NCBI GenBank assembly: GCA_018262135.1
Contig: JAGTSD010000039.1
Span: forward strand, 1-11,225
Length of the DNA stretch: 11,225 bases
Direction of reading: 5' to 3'
From: Pseudomonadota bacterium
GTDB lineage: Bacteria; Pseudomonadota; Gammaproteobacteria; Competibacterales; Competibacteraceae
The notes under the pieces are model-generated. The model was not told the DNA's origin, searched no databases, and worked only from the letters and a program-made list of their open reading frames with translations. How positions within the stretch are numbered: the stretch's first letter is position 1; every line of letters starts with the position of its first letter. The position numbers and the translations under genes are program-made. Shown here piece by piece: positions 1-8,051 of this stretch.

Positions 1-1478
1 CTGAGGCCACGCCGGCCACGACCCCACCACCCAAACGTTTCAACTTTGCCGATGTCCACCGCCGCGCCGAGGCGCTGGCGTCCCAACCTTTCCAGGCGAC
101 CAGCAACAATCTGCCGGATTTTCTCAAGAATCTGGATTACGACCAGTATCGCGACATTCGCTTCCGGGCCGACAAGGGTCTGTGGCGCGCGGAGGGTCTG
201 CCGTTTGAAATCCAGTTCGCCCCGCTCGGCTTCCTGTTCTTCGAGCCGGTCGTCATCAACATCGTGGACGAGGGCGAAAGCCAGCCCGTCGAGTACGCCA
301 GCGATCTGTTCGACTACGGCAAGAATCCGGTGCCGGACAACCTGCCCAAGGATCTCGGCTTCGCCGGCTTCAAGGTGCTGTATCCGCTGCACACCGACAG
401 CCATTACGATGAGGTCGCGGTGTTCCTGGGCGCGAGCTATTTCCGCGCGGTCGGCCAGAAGCAGAATTACGGTCTCTCGGCCCGTGGCTTGGCCGTGGAT
501 ACCGGCTTGCCCAAGCAGGAAGAATTCCCCCGGTTCCGCGAATTCTGGCTGGAAAAGCCCGCCAAGGACGCCACCGAGCTAACCGTCTACGCCTTGATGG
601 ATAGTAAGAGTCTGACCGGGGCCTACCGCTTCGCTATCAAACCGGGCGTCGCCACCCAGATCGAGGTCAAGGCTAATCTGTTCGTCCGCGATTCGGTGCA
701 GAAACTCGGCGTGGCGCCGCTGACCAGCATGTTCTATCACGGCGCGATGAACGAGCGGTTCTTCGACGATTTTCGCCCACAGGTTCACGATTCCGATGGC
801 CTGTTGATGTTGACGGGTAATGGTGAATGGATCTGGCGGCCGCTGAACAACCCGACCCGACTGCGCATCAGCGCCTACCAGGACAATAACCCGCGTGGCT
901 TTGGCCTGCTGCAACGCGACCGCGATTTTGACAACTACCAGGATCTGGAGGCGCACTATCACATCCGCCCCAGCATTTGGGTCGAGCCGCAGGGCGACTG
1001 GGGCAAGGGTTCGGTGCAGTTGATTGAAATACCCAGCACGGCCGAGCGCTACGACAACATCGCCGCCTTCTGGACGCCGGAAAAACCGGTCGAGGCCGGC
1101 CAGCGACTGGAATACAACTACCGGCTGTCCTTCTTCCTCGATCTGCCGAATCTGTCGTCGGGCGGCCGGACCCTGGCCAGCCGGGTCGGCGCGGGCGGCG
1201 CGGGCGACCTGCAATCCGAGCGCCGGCGGTTCGTCATTGATTTCGGCGGCGAGAACCTCGCCAGGCTGGCGGGCGACGCGCCGGTGGAAGGGGTGGTCAG
1301 CGGTTCGACCGGTCAGATTCAGAACGTGGTGGTCCATAAAAACCCCGAAACCCAGGGTTGGCGGCTGTCCTTTGAACTGCTCCCACGAGACGACGCATCG
1401 GAACTGCGCGGTTTCCTCAAGCTGGGCAACGATGTGTTGACCGAAACCTGGAGTTACCAGTGGACCGCGGTAAAGTAG
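1..1478 (+). CDS. opgG: Glucans biosynthesis protein G (OpgG/MdoG), 5' end missing
   Basis: OpgG is a periplasmic protein needed to build the beta-glucan backbone of osmoregulated periplasmic glucans, working with the OpgH synthase. The frame is open from base 3 and gives 491 residues before TAG at 1476-1478. Only the signal peptide and a few residues seem to be missing, since the E. coli protein is 511 aa. The visible N-terminus is a Pro/Thr-rich linker, then FNFADV (visible residues 13-18), where the mature family domain begins. Family blocks I recognise are LGFAGFKVLYPL (about 118-129), YGLSARGLA (156-164), LGVAPLTSMF, HDSDGL, NGEWIWRPLNNP (273-284), GFGLLQRDRDF, WGKGSVQLIEIP and the terminal ETWSYQ. 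The order matches E. coli OpgG along its length. The ATG at 46 and the GTG at 264 are not the start, because homology runs upstream of both. It is followed by a small ORF and opgH on the same strand, so an operon is likely; the promoter lies outside the window. Confidence 0.97.
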   Translation, partial: EATPATTPPPKRFNFADVHRRAEALASQPFQATSNNLPDFLKNLDYDQYRDIRFRADKGLWRAEGLPFEIQFAPLGFLFFEPVVINIVDEGESQPVEYASDLFDYGKNPVPDNLPKDLGFAGFKVLYPLHTDSHYDEVAVFLGASYFRAVGQKQNYGLSARGLAVDTGLPKQEEFPRFREFWLEKPAKDATELTVYALMDSKSLTGAYRFAIKPGVATQIEVKANLFVRDSVQKLGVAPLTSMFYHGAMNERFFDDFRPQVHDSDGLLMLTGNGEWIWRPLNNPTRLRISAYQDNNPRGFGLLQRDRDFDNYQDLEAHYHIRPSIWVEPQGDWGKGSVQLIEIPSTAERYDNIAAFWTPEKPVEAGQRLEYNYRLSFFLDLPNLSSGGRTLASRVGAGGAGDLQSERRRFVIDFGGENLARLAGDAPVEGVVSGSTGQIQNVVVHKNPETQGWRLSFELLPRDDASELRGFLKLGNDVLTETWSYQWTAVK

Positions 1479-1483
1479 GCGTC

Positions 1484-1744
1484 ATGGAGCACTATTTGCC
1501 GCCGTTACCGCCGGCGCCCTCCAGCGAGTTCGTGCTCGCCCGGCTCGGCGCCTACTGGCAGGCGCTGGGCGTGACCGATCCGGCGCAGATCGCGGCCCTG
1601 AGCGAGCAGGCCCTGCGCCGCGTGGCTGAGTCGCCGGAATCACCGGGACTGGATGCGGTGGCGCGGGCGCTGGTCGCCGCCGGCGAACATCGCCGAACCT
1701 ACGCCGCCGCCCAGTCCCGGCGCCATGCCGGCGCAACGCATTGA
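1484..1744 (+). CDS. Small unrecognised protein between opgG and opgH, frame probably broken
   Basis: I do not recognise this protein. From ATG 1484 it has 86 residues, with a Pro-rich start (YLPPLPPAP) and then a predicted helical part containing LARLGAYWQALGV and PAQIAALSEQALRRVA. It starts 5 nt after the opgG stop, so it is probably co-translated with opgG. A GTG at 1460, with GGAG at 1450-1453 six bases before it, is an alternative start that overlaps opgG. The last 18 residues (HRRTYAAAQSRRHAGATH) are Arg/His/Ala-rich, as expected when GC-rich DNA is read out of frame. From about 1687 the +1 frame has the better coding character and runs to TGA 1800-1802. The natural protein may therefore be about 105 aa, with a frameshift here. 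No signal peptide or membrane segment is evident. Existence as a gene is moderately supported; function is unknown. Confidence 0.45.
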   Translation: MEHYLPPLPPAPSSEFVLARLGAYWQALGVTDPAQIAALSEQALRRVAESPESPGLDAVARALVAAGEHRRTYAAAQSRRHAGATH

Positions 1745-1802
1745 CCTGTTCTGGCTGCTGGGTCCGCTGCACCGGTTGTGGCATCCGGAACTCCGCGCCT
1801 GA
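1687..1802 (+). other. Likely displaced C-terminal end of the small ORF (+1 frame)
   Basis: In the frame one base ahead of the 1484 ORF, codons from about 1686 to TGA 1800-1802 give a Pro-rich linker (EPTPPPSPGAMPAQ), then RIDLFWLLGPLHRLWHPELRA. This reads like a real protein C-terminus with a hydrophobic/aromatic helix. By hand count about 30 of 38 codons end in G or C, against 12 of 19 for the tail of the overlapping frame. It ends 32 nt before the opgH ATG, a normal operon spacing. The alternatives are a separate 25-residue peptide from ATG 1725 or chance. Confidence 0.35.
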
Positions 1803-1834
1803 GTCGTTATTCCCTCTTTAAACCCGGACGTACC

Positions 1835-3910
1835 ATGACTCAAACCACTCAACCCCCGATCATGGGGCATACCTTGCGGCGGGTGGTGTTCTTCCTGCTG
1901 GTGCTGCTGACGACGCTGGTCGCGATGGGCCTGATGGTCAGCGTGTTCCAGACTGACGGCCTCAGCCCGATGGAGCTGATCCTGCTGCTGCTGTACGCGA
2001 TCCTGTTTTCCTGGATCTGCATCTCGTTCTGGACCGCATTCATGGGCTTTTTCATTTGCCTGACCGGTCACGACCACTGGGCGATTTCCCGGCATCCAGG
2101 CACGCCGCCCGATCCCGCCGCGCCACCGCCGCGCACCGCGATTCTGATGCCGATCTACAACGAGGATTCGGAGCGGGTGTTCGCTGGCTTGCGCGCCATC
2201 CACCAGTCCCTGGCCGACACCGGCCAACTCGCCGGCTTCGACTTCTTCGTGCTCAGCGACACCCGCGATCCTGAGGTCTGGGTCGAGGAAGAACTGCGCT
2301 GGCAGAACATGGTGCGGGCGCTGGACGGCAAGGGGCGGATTTTCTATCGCAACCGCCCGGAGAATACCAGCCGCAAGAGCGGCAACCTGGAGGATTTCTG
2401 TACCCGCTGGGGCAGCCAGTACCGGTACATGATCGTGCTGGACGCCGACAGCATCATGAAGGGCGAAACCCTGGTTGAAATGGTGCGGATCATGGAACGC
2501 CAGCCGCGCGTGGCGCTGTTGCAGACCCCGCCGGTGCCGATCAACCGCGAATCGCTGTTCGCCCGCATCCTGCAATTCGCCGGCAGCCTGTACAACCGGA
2601 TGTTCACCGCCGGGCTGAACTACTGGCAACTGGGCGAGACCAACTACTGGGGCCACAACGCCATTATCCGCATCCAGCCGTTCCTCGATCACTGCGGCCT
2701 GCCCAAGCTGCCGGGGCGCGAACCATTCGGCGGCGACATCCTCAGTCACGATTTCGTCGAGGCGGCGCTATTGCGGCGGGCCGGTTGGGAGGTCTGGCTG
2801 GCCTACGACCTGGAAGGCAGCTACGAGGAAATCCCGCCGACCCTGATTGACTACGCCAAGCGCGACCGCCGCTGGTGCCAGGGTAATCTTCAGCATCTGC
2901 GGCTGGCGCTGTCGCACGGTTTTAACGCGCTGAGCCGGCTGCATTTTTCCATGGGGGTGATGTCGTACCTGGCCTCGCCGCTGTGGCTGCTGTTCCTGAT
3001 CGCCACCGGGGTCGAGGCGTATTTCCAGACCCAGCACGAACCGGTGTATTTCTTCGGCGAGAACTGGGCGCCGGTATGGCCGGTGTCGTTCGCGGTGGAA
3101 ATGACCACCGTGCTGCTGGTCACCCTGACCATGCTGTTCCTGCCCAAGGGGCTGGCGCTGTTGCTGCTGCTCAAGGATCGCCGGCTGCGCCGCGCCTATG
3201 GCGGGATGCTCAAGGCGACCCTGAGCGTGGTGCTGGAAACGGTGTTCTCGGTGCTGACCGCGCCGGTGCTGATGCTGTTCCAGACCAAGTTCGTGCTCGC
3301 GATCCTGATGCGCCGTGCCGTCGGCTGGCCACCGCAGCAGCGTGGCGACCACATGACCAGCTTCCGCGAAGCAGCGCAGACCCACGGCGTGCAGACCCTG
3401 ATCGGCGTGGTCGCCGGGGTGCTGAGTTACCAGTACGTGCCGGCGTTCTTCTGGTGGTTCATCCCGGTGCTGCTGGGGCTGGTGCTGGCCATCCCGGTCT
3501 CCATGCTGTCCAGCAGCATCGCCCTGGGCCGGCAATCGCGGGAACTGGGGCTGTTCCTGACCCCGGAGGAAACCGAACAGCCGGTGGTATTGCGTTATCT
3601 CGAGGAAAACCTGGAAGAGGACGAGCCGGTGCTGCCGGTCTTGCGCGAAAAGCCGGCCAGCCGGTTCGTCCAGGCGCTGACCGACCCCTACGTCAACGCC
3701 CTGCACCTGTCGCTGCTGCCGGAACGCGAACCCCCAGGCAAGCGGCGACGGCACTATCTGGAAGGCCTGGTCCACCAGTTGGAGGAGGAAGGACCGGACA
3801 GCCTGAGTGCAGCGCAGAAACGCGATCTGATTGCCGATCCCGAAACTTTACAGCGATTGCACGCGCTGTTCTGGAGCCGGCCACCGGTGAATGCGGGAAT
3901 GCTGCCGTAG
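1835..3910 (+). CDS. opgH: Glucans biosynthesis glucosyltransferase H (OpgH/MdoH)
   Basis: OpgH is an inner-membrane family 2 glycosyltransferase that polymerises glucose from UDP-glucose and exports the chain to OpgG. From ATG 1835 it is 691 aa. Two membrane helices (about 15-38 and 46-76) come first. The cytoplasmic GT2 domain follows, with MPIYNE (105-110), SDT (141-143), DADS (203-206), GGDILSHDF (299-307, probable catalytic Asp region) and RDRRW (343-347, the (Q/R)xxRW acceptor-binding motif). About four more hydrophobic segments lie at 374-397, 417-446, 457-492 and 520-565, then a charged cytosolic tail. It lacks the long N-terminal extension of the 847-aa E. coli protein and matches the shorter Xanthomonas type. 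I chose ATG 1835 over GTG 1778 because the extra 19 residues overlap the end of the preceding reading frame and look non-conserved. The ribosome site is weak (GGA at 1826-1828), which suggests coupling to upstream translation. Confidence 0.97.
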   Translation: MTQTTQPPIMGHTLRRVVFFLLVLLTTLVAMGLMVSVFQTDGLSPMELILLLLYAILFSWICISFWTAFMGFFICLTGHDHWAISRHPGTPPDPAAPPPRTAILMPIYNEDSERVFAGLRAIHQSLADTGQLAGFDFFVLSDTRDPEVWVEEELRWQNMVRALDGKGRIFYRNRPENTSRKSGNLEDFCTRWGSQYRYMIVLDADSIMKGETLVEMVRIMERQPRVALLQTPPVPINRESLFARILQFAGSLYNRMFTAGLNYWQLGETNYWGHNAIIRIQPFLDHCGLPKLPGREPFGGDILSHDFVEAALLRRAGWEVWLAYDLEGSYEEIPPTLIDYAKRDRRWCQGNLQHLRLALSHGFNALSRLHFSMGVMSYLASPLWLLFLIATGVEAYFQTQHEPVYFFGENWAPVWPVSFAVEMTTVLLVTLTMLFLPKGLALLLLLKDRRLRRAYGGMLKATLSVVLETVFSVLTAPVLMLFQTKFVLAILMRRAVGWPPQQRGDHMTSFREAAQTHGVQTLIGVVAGVLSYQYVPAFFWWFIPVLLGLVLAIPVSMLSSSIALGRQSRELGLFLTPEETEQPVVLRYLEENLEEDEPVLPVLREKPASRFVQALTDPYVNALHLSLLPEREPPGKRRRHYLEGLVHQLEEEGPDSLSAAQKRDLIADPETLQRLHALFWSRPPVNAGMLP

Positions 3911-3968
3911 CGATATTGGCGCGGCCAGGGAGAGCCAGCGAATTTTCGGTTTTTCCAACCCTCGTCCA

Positions 3969-3972
3969 TGGA
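3969..3972 (+). promoter_or_regulatory. Ribosome binding site deciding the rnk start
   Basis: GGAG lies 10 nt before ATG 3983, whereas nothing purine-rich precedes the in-frame ATG at 3968. Starting at 3983 gives MPQQPQIVIT, which aligns with the E. coli Rnk N-terminus. The spacing is slightly long, so the site is moderate in strength. Confidence 0.5.
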
Positions 3973-3982
3973 GCCAGAGAAC

Positions 3983-4396
3983 ATGCCACAGCAACCACAG
4001 ATCGTTATAACCAGCCCGGATCTGGATCGCCTGGAACGCCTGCTGGATTCGGTGTCGCCGCTTCATGCGCCGGGTCTGGATACGCTGCGCCGCGAGCTGG
4101 ACCGGGCCGAGGTGGTGGAGCCACATGAAATTCCACCCAATGTCATCACCATGAATTCGACGGCGCGCTTCGTGGACGAGGTCAGCGGCCGGGAGTTTGA
4201 ACTGACCCTGGTTTACCCCGACGACATGCACCTGACCCACGGCACGGTGTCGGTGCTGGCACCGGTCGGCAGCGCTCTGCTCGGGCTGTCGGTCGGTCAG
4301 TCCATCGAATGGCCGCTGCCCGGCGGTCGAACCATGACCCTGCGCGTGCTGGAAGTGACCTATCAGCCCGAGGCCTCCCGGAAACAGCAGGCGTAA
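3983..4396 (+). CDS. rnk: Rnk, nucleoside diphosphate kinase regulator (GreA/GreB C-terminal family)
   Basis: Rnk binds RNA polymerase and is related to the Gre transcript-cleavage factors, but has only a short coiled coil. It was named for its effect on nucleoside diphosphate kinase levels. The protein is 137 aa; E. coli Rnk is 136. Residues 12-50 form the short helical hairpin, including LRRELDRAEVV. Residues 51-131 form the FKBP-like domain, with NVITMNS (53-59), LVYP (76-79), SVLAPVGSALLGLSVGQSIEWPLPGG split over 90-115, and LEVTYQPEA near the end. Each block has a clear E. coli counterpart. The start at 3983 is preferred to 3968 for family length and ribosome-site placement. The 72-nt gap after opgH shows no clear terminator, so read-through is possible. 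The tie to glucan synthesis is positional only. Confidence 0.96.
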   Translation: MPQQPQIVITSPDLDRLERLLDSVSPLHAPGLDTLRRELDRAEVVEPHEIPPNVITMNSTARFVDEVSGREFELTLVYPDDMHLTHGTVSVLAPVGSALLGLSVGQSIEWPLPGGRTMTLRVLEVTYQPEASRKQQA

Positions 4397-4416
4397 CCCG
4401 ACCCCTGCCCGGACAG

Positions 4417-4448
4417 CAGTACGCGCTGGCCCGGGCTGGCCAGTACTG
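4417..4448. terminator. Stem-loop between convergent rnk and yhaN, possible bidirectional terminator
   Basis: CTGGCC (4426-4431) pairs perfectly with GGCCAG (4438-4443) across a 6-nt loop. CAGTA (4417-4421) pairs with TACTG (4444-4448), leaving a 4-nt bulge (CGCG) on the left arm. It starts 21 nt after the rnk stop and lies 46 nt past the yhaN stop, the expected place for a shared terminator. Neither side carries a clear T-tract, so intrinsic termination is uncertain. It could instead be an RNA 3'-end stabilising hairpin. Confidence 0.4.
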
Positions 4449-4493
4449 ATATTCACTCATGAGGGGTTCCAAGTGAGGAAGGCGGCGCGGCGG

Positions 4494-7400
4494 TCACCCG
4501 CCGACCGGGTTGGCGTTCAACTCATGCCGCCGCCAGGCATCCGCCGCCAGGGTCGCCGTGGCCAGTTCGCAGAGATGGCCGTGATGGGTAAAGAACAGCA
4601 CCTGGGTTCGCTGGGCCAGTTCGGCGAGCGCCTGCAAAGTGGCGGCGGCCCGGTCATCATCGAACTGCACCAACAGATCGTCAATCACGATGGGAACCCC
4701 CTCGCGTTCCCGGAGGTGTTCCTCGATGGCCGCGAGGCGCAGCGCCAGAAAAAGCTGGTCGCGGGCGCCCTGGCTCATCCCCCCGACTCCCAGTCGCGAG
4801 CCGTCCGGTCGCTGGCCGAGCAGCATTTGCCGGTCGTCCTCGTAATCCATCACCAGGCCGCCGAAACTGCCCAGGGTGATGCGAGCGAAGATTTCGCTGG
4901 CGCGGCGCAGCACCGGCCCCTGATGGCGCTCCCGGTAGGTCTGCGCGACGCGGGCTACGATGGCGCCGGCCAGCCGGGCGCGGGCGTAGGCGCGGGCCTG
5001 CCGGGCGATGCGGACGGTGATCTCCTCGGCTTCCTGCTGCGCCCAGGCAGCGGCATCGCCGCCGTCAATGGCGTCGAAGGCGCGGCGCGCTTCCAGATCC
5101 GCCGTGTGGGCGTTTTCCACGTCGGTTTCCCGCTCGGCGATGAGCGTTTCCAGTTCGTCCAGGCGGGCGTTGGCGGCGGCCAGTTCCTGGCCCTCGACCT
5201 CGGCCAGAACCTCGGCCAGCGGACGGGCGGCGCTGCACACCAGTTGCTCCTCGATGTCCGCCACCCGTTCCAGCAACCGCCGCTTGCGAGCCGCGTCATC
5301 CTCTATCGCCGCCAGTTGGTCCGGCGATTCCACGCCCGCCTGCCGCGCCAGTTCCGCCAGGCGGTCGCGCTGGATCGTGGCGGCGGTTTCCGCCTGGCCG
5401 AGCCGGCGCTGTTCGCCTGCGATAGCAGCGTCGAGCTGCTTGCGCCGGTGATCGGCGTCGCGCGCTTCGCTCAGCGCGCCGTACAGCGCAATGGTGGCCT
5501 GATCGGCGTCCACGCCGGCGACGGATTCATCAACCGCCTGCGCCAGTTCCGCCAGCGCTTGCTCGAAGGCAAGGCGCGCGGCCTGTTCCTTGCGCGCCTC
5601 GCTGGCGAGCGTATCCAGCATGTTCAGGACTTTGGCGAGTTGATCCCATTGCTCCAGGCGGGCCCGCGCCTCGGCCGGCAAGGCCTGGGGCGGCAGACGC
5701 AACGCGGCGGTCGTGGCGTTCCACCGGTCCCGCCAGTCCGCACGTTTGCTGGCCAGTCTGGCGCGTTGGGCGGTCACTCCGCGCCGGTCGGTTTCAGACT
5801 CGGCGATGCGCTGCTCCAGATGGGCGCGCGCCGTGACGGCCTGGCGGCCCTGTTCGATAGCCGTCCTGGCGCGACCGAGTGCGGCTGACAAGGCTTCGCC
5901 TTCGGCCAGGCCGGGCAAGCCACAACCCTGCAACGCCTGATCGAACCGCTGGCGCGTGGCCGCCAGCATCGCCGCGATCTCCCGCTGTTCCCGGCGCAGC
6001 GTTTCCAGACGAGCGGAACGCTCGACCAGCAGCGCGTGCTTTTGCAGCCATTCCGCCGCCGCGCCGGGCGACAGATCGGGCTGGCGAAACGCGCCAGCGA
6101 TGGCGGACCAGCGCGCGTCGAGCTGGCCGCGCTCCGTCGCCAGTGCGGCAAATTGTTGTGCGAGATCGGCGCGCGCCTGCCCCATGTCCACGATCCGCTG
6201 GCGCAAGCTCTCAACGCTGGCGGCCCGCTTCGCGTCGGCGTGCAGCAGATCAGCCAGCCGGTCAGCTTCGCGAGTGGCGGACTCAAAAGCGGCGGGCAGC
6301 GGTTGATCCGGGGCGTAATCCGCCGCCAGGTGGTCGGGAGTAGCCGCGCGCTCGACATACGCCTGGCGAACCCGCCGCCAGCCATCGTCGCGCCGTTGCC
6401 GGGCCTGGCGTACCTGATCGTGGGTGACGATTTCGCCGGCGGCGGCCAGGCCGCGCAATTCGCGCTCCCGCTCGCCGAGGTCCCGTTGCAGGATGCGGTC
6501 CTGGTCCTTGAGCGAACGCTCCTCTTCCGCCCACTGCCGATAGCGGTCGCCGATCTCGGTGACCGTGGCCAGCAGCGGCGGCCGCAGCGCGAGCACGTCG
6601 TCGAGCGCGCCATCCCATAGCGCCGCCGCCTCGCGGGCGAGCGCAGTTTCCAGTTCGGCGATTTCCCGCGCCAACTGGGCGTGCTGACCGGCAAGGTCAC
6701 CAGGCGCGGTGGCCTGCTCGCGCGCTGCTTCCAGGGCGGTGAACGACACCGGGACCGGGCGGGCGCCAAGGTCGTCCCGCAGGCGCTGGAGCGTCTCGGC
6801 CAGCGCGCGTTCCTGCTCCTCCAGTTGTTCGTCCTGGGCGGACAACGCACCGTGTTCTTCCACCAGCGCCTGCACCCGCGCCCGCGCCGTGGGCGAGGGC
6901 AACAGCGCGCGGTCCCGTTCCAGCGGTTCGGTGGACGCAAGTTCCGCCGCGAGCACCGGATCAATGGCGGCCAACTGGGCAGCGAGCGCTTGGCGCGCGG
7001 CGTCAATTTCCGCTTCGATGCGGGGCAGGCGCTCCAGAGCACCCCGGTAGTCCTTCGCTCCATGATGGAGCCGCTCGATGACGCTGGCATGGGTTAGCAA
7101 CGCCTCGCGCACCTGGAGCGTGGCGCGCTGGCGCTGCAACTCCTCCAGCGCTGCCCGCGCCTCTCGCTGATTTTCCTCGGCGGCGCGCAGGCGCTCTTCC
7201 GCCTCGATGCGCTGCTGTCCCGCTGCCGGCGGCAACAGCGGAACCGTGGCCAGCGTGGCCAGTTCCTGAAGCTTCGCCGCGTGTTCGGCGGCCAATGGCA
7301 GGTGTACGACGAGCCGGGTTAGTCGGCCCCGCTCTCCGCGCAGATTCATCAGTTCGGCCCGCAGTTCCGCAAGTTTCCTGCCGGTTTGGCGCTGGAGCCG

Positions 7401-8051
7401 CTCGGCCTGTTCCCAGGAGGAAGACCGCACCGTCGCCTCCCGCGCCCGCTTGCGCTGCTCGTCCAGTTCCCGGAGGGCGACATTGATGGCTTTCGTGGTT
7501 GCGCGCGGGAGAAACAGCTTGTCCGCCTCGGCATTAAGTGCGCCGGACAACTGGCGCAGATCGGCCAGTCCCGCCGCCGCTGCGAACAGACTTTGGCCAA
7601 TTTCGCCCTTGCCTTCGAGCAACGCTTCGCTGCCGCGCGTCAGCCCGTCGAGATCGAGGCCGAAGAGGGCGCGATACAAGCCTTCGTCGAGACCCCCCAG
7701 CAGGCGGATCAGGGTATCCTCGGCCAGCGGCTGATCGGTCTGTTCCGCGCCGCTGGCCTCATCCAGCGCGAACAGGGTTTGCTTGCGCGCCTTGCGCCGT
7801 ACCACTGCCAGACGGTCGCCTGCCGTGGTTGCCAGCACTGCGCCAATCCGCAACTGGGGATGGGGATGGATAAAATTGTCGGCGGTGCGTTCCTCGATCC
7901 CGAACAGCAGGCCGATGAGGGCGCGCAGCGTGGTGGACTTGCCGGCTTCGTTCGGGCCGTAAATGACATGGAAATCCGGCCCGCCGGCGAAATCGAGACG
8001 CCGTTCCGAAAACGCGCCGTAGGCCTTGAGATAGAGACGTTCGAGTTTCAT
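4494..8051 (-). CDS. yhaN: YhaN-like SMC/Rad50-type coiled-coil ATPase
   Basis: This is the ATPase partner of the adjacent nuclease, in the SbcC/Rad50-like YhaN group, and probably acts on DNA ends or structures. It is 1185 aa. The N-terminal half-domain starts MKLERLYLKAYGAF and has Walker A GPNEAGKST (32-40), then the family block LLEGKGEIGQSLFAAAAGL near 143-161. From about 185 to 1040 it is Glu/Gln/Arg/Ala-rich with many heptad-like stretches, as expected of long antiparallel coiled coils. The C-terminal half-domain has the signature MSQGARDQ (1092-1099), Walker B IVIDDL (1121-1126) and the H-loop FTHH (1154-1157). I see no CxxC zinc hook; the only cysteines are isolated. Position two of the Walker B acid pair is Asp, which I believe is usual in this group. 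The start overlaps the yhaO stop by 4 nt (ATGA), with GGAGGAG at 8060-8066, so translation is coupled. Confidence 0.93.
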   Translation of the reverse strand: MKLERLYLKAYGAFSERRLDFAGGPDFHVIYGPNEAGKSTTLRALIGLLFGIEERTADNFIHPHPQLRIGAVLATTAGDRLAVVRRKARKQTLFALDEASGAEQTDQPLAEDTLIRLLGGLDEGLYRALFGLDLDGLTRGSEALLEGKGEIGQSLFAAAAGLADLRQLSGALNAEADKLFLPRATTKAINVALRELDEQRKRAREATVRSSSWEQAERLQRQTGRKLAELRAELMNLRGERGRLTRLVVHLPLAAEHAAKLQELATLATVPLLPPAAGQQRIEAEERLRAAEENQREARAALEELQRQRATLQVREALLTHASVIERLHHGAKDYRGALERLPRIEAEIDAARQALAAQLAAIDPVLAAELASTEPLERDRALLPSPTARARVQALVEEHGALSAQDEQLEEQERALAETLQRLRDDLGARPVPVSFTALEAAREQATAPGDLAGQHAQLAREIAELETALAREAAALWDGALDDVLALRPPLLATVTEIGDRYRQWAEEERSLKDQDRILQRDLGERERELRGLAAAGEIVTHDQVRQARQRRDDGWRRVRQAYVERAATPDHLAADYAPDQPLPAAFESATREADRLADLLHADAKRAASVESLRQRIVDMGQARADLAQQFAALATERGQLDARWSAIAGAFRQPDLSPGAAAEWLQKHALLVERSARLETLRREQREIAAMLAATRQRFDQALQGCGLPGLAEGEALSAALGRARTAIEQGRQAVTARAHLEQRIAESETDRRGVTAQRARLASKRADWRDRWNATTAALRLPPQALPAEARARLEQWDQLAKVLNMLDTLASEARKEQAARLAFEQALAELAQAVDESVAGVDADQATIALYGALSEARDADHRRKQLDAAIAGEQRRLGQAETAATIQRDRLAELARQAGVESPDQLAAIEDDAARKRRLLERVADIEEQLVCSAARPLAEVLAEVEGQELAAANARLDELETLIAERETDVENAHTADLEARRAFDAIDGGDAAAWAQQEAEEITVRIARQARAYARARLAGAIVARVAQTYRERHQGPVLRRASEIFARITLGSFGGLVMDYEDDRQMLLGQRPDGSRLGVGGMSQGARDQLFLALRLAAIEEHLREREGVPIVIDDLLVQFDDDRAAATLQALAELAQRTQVLFFTHHGHLCELATATLAADAWRRHELNANPVGG

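Noticed and set aside
46..582. 178-residue plus-strand open frame starting with ATG
   Set aside because: It is a Ser/Arg-rich out-of-frame reading of opgG, whose true frame is open from base 3 with strong family similarity.
2983..4128. 381-residue plus-strand open frame across the end of opgH and start of rnk
   Set aside because: It is an out-of-frame reading of two well-identified genes with low-complexity Ala/Gly/Arg composition.
4491..4507. CGGTC/GACCG short inverted repeat at the yhaN stop codon
   Set aside because: It is only 5 bp, within or touching the coding sequence, and expected by chance at this GC content.
4473..5888. 471-residue plus-strand open frame
   Set aside because: It lies antisense to the yhaN-like gene, whose ATPase motifs are clear. 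The translation is an Arg/Gln/Gly-rich mirror without domains, as expected in GC-rich DNA.
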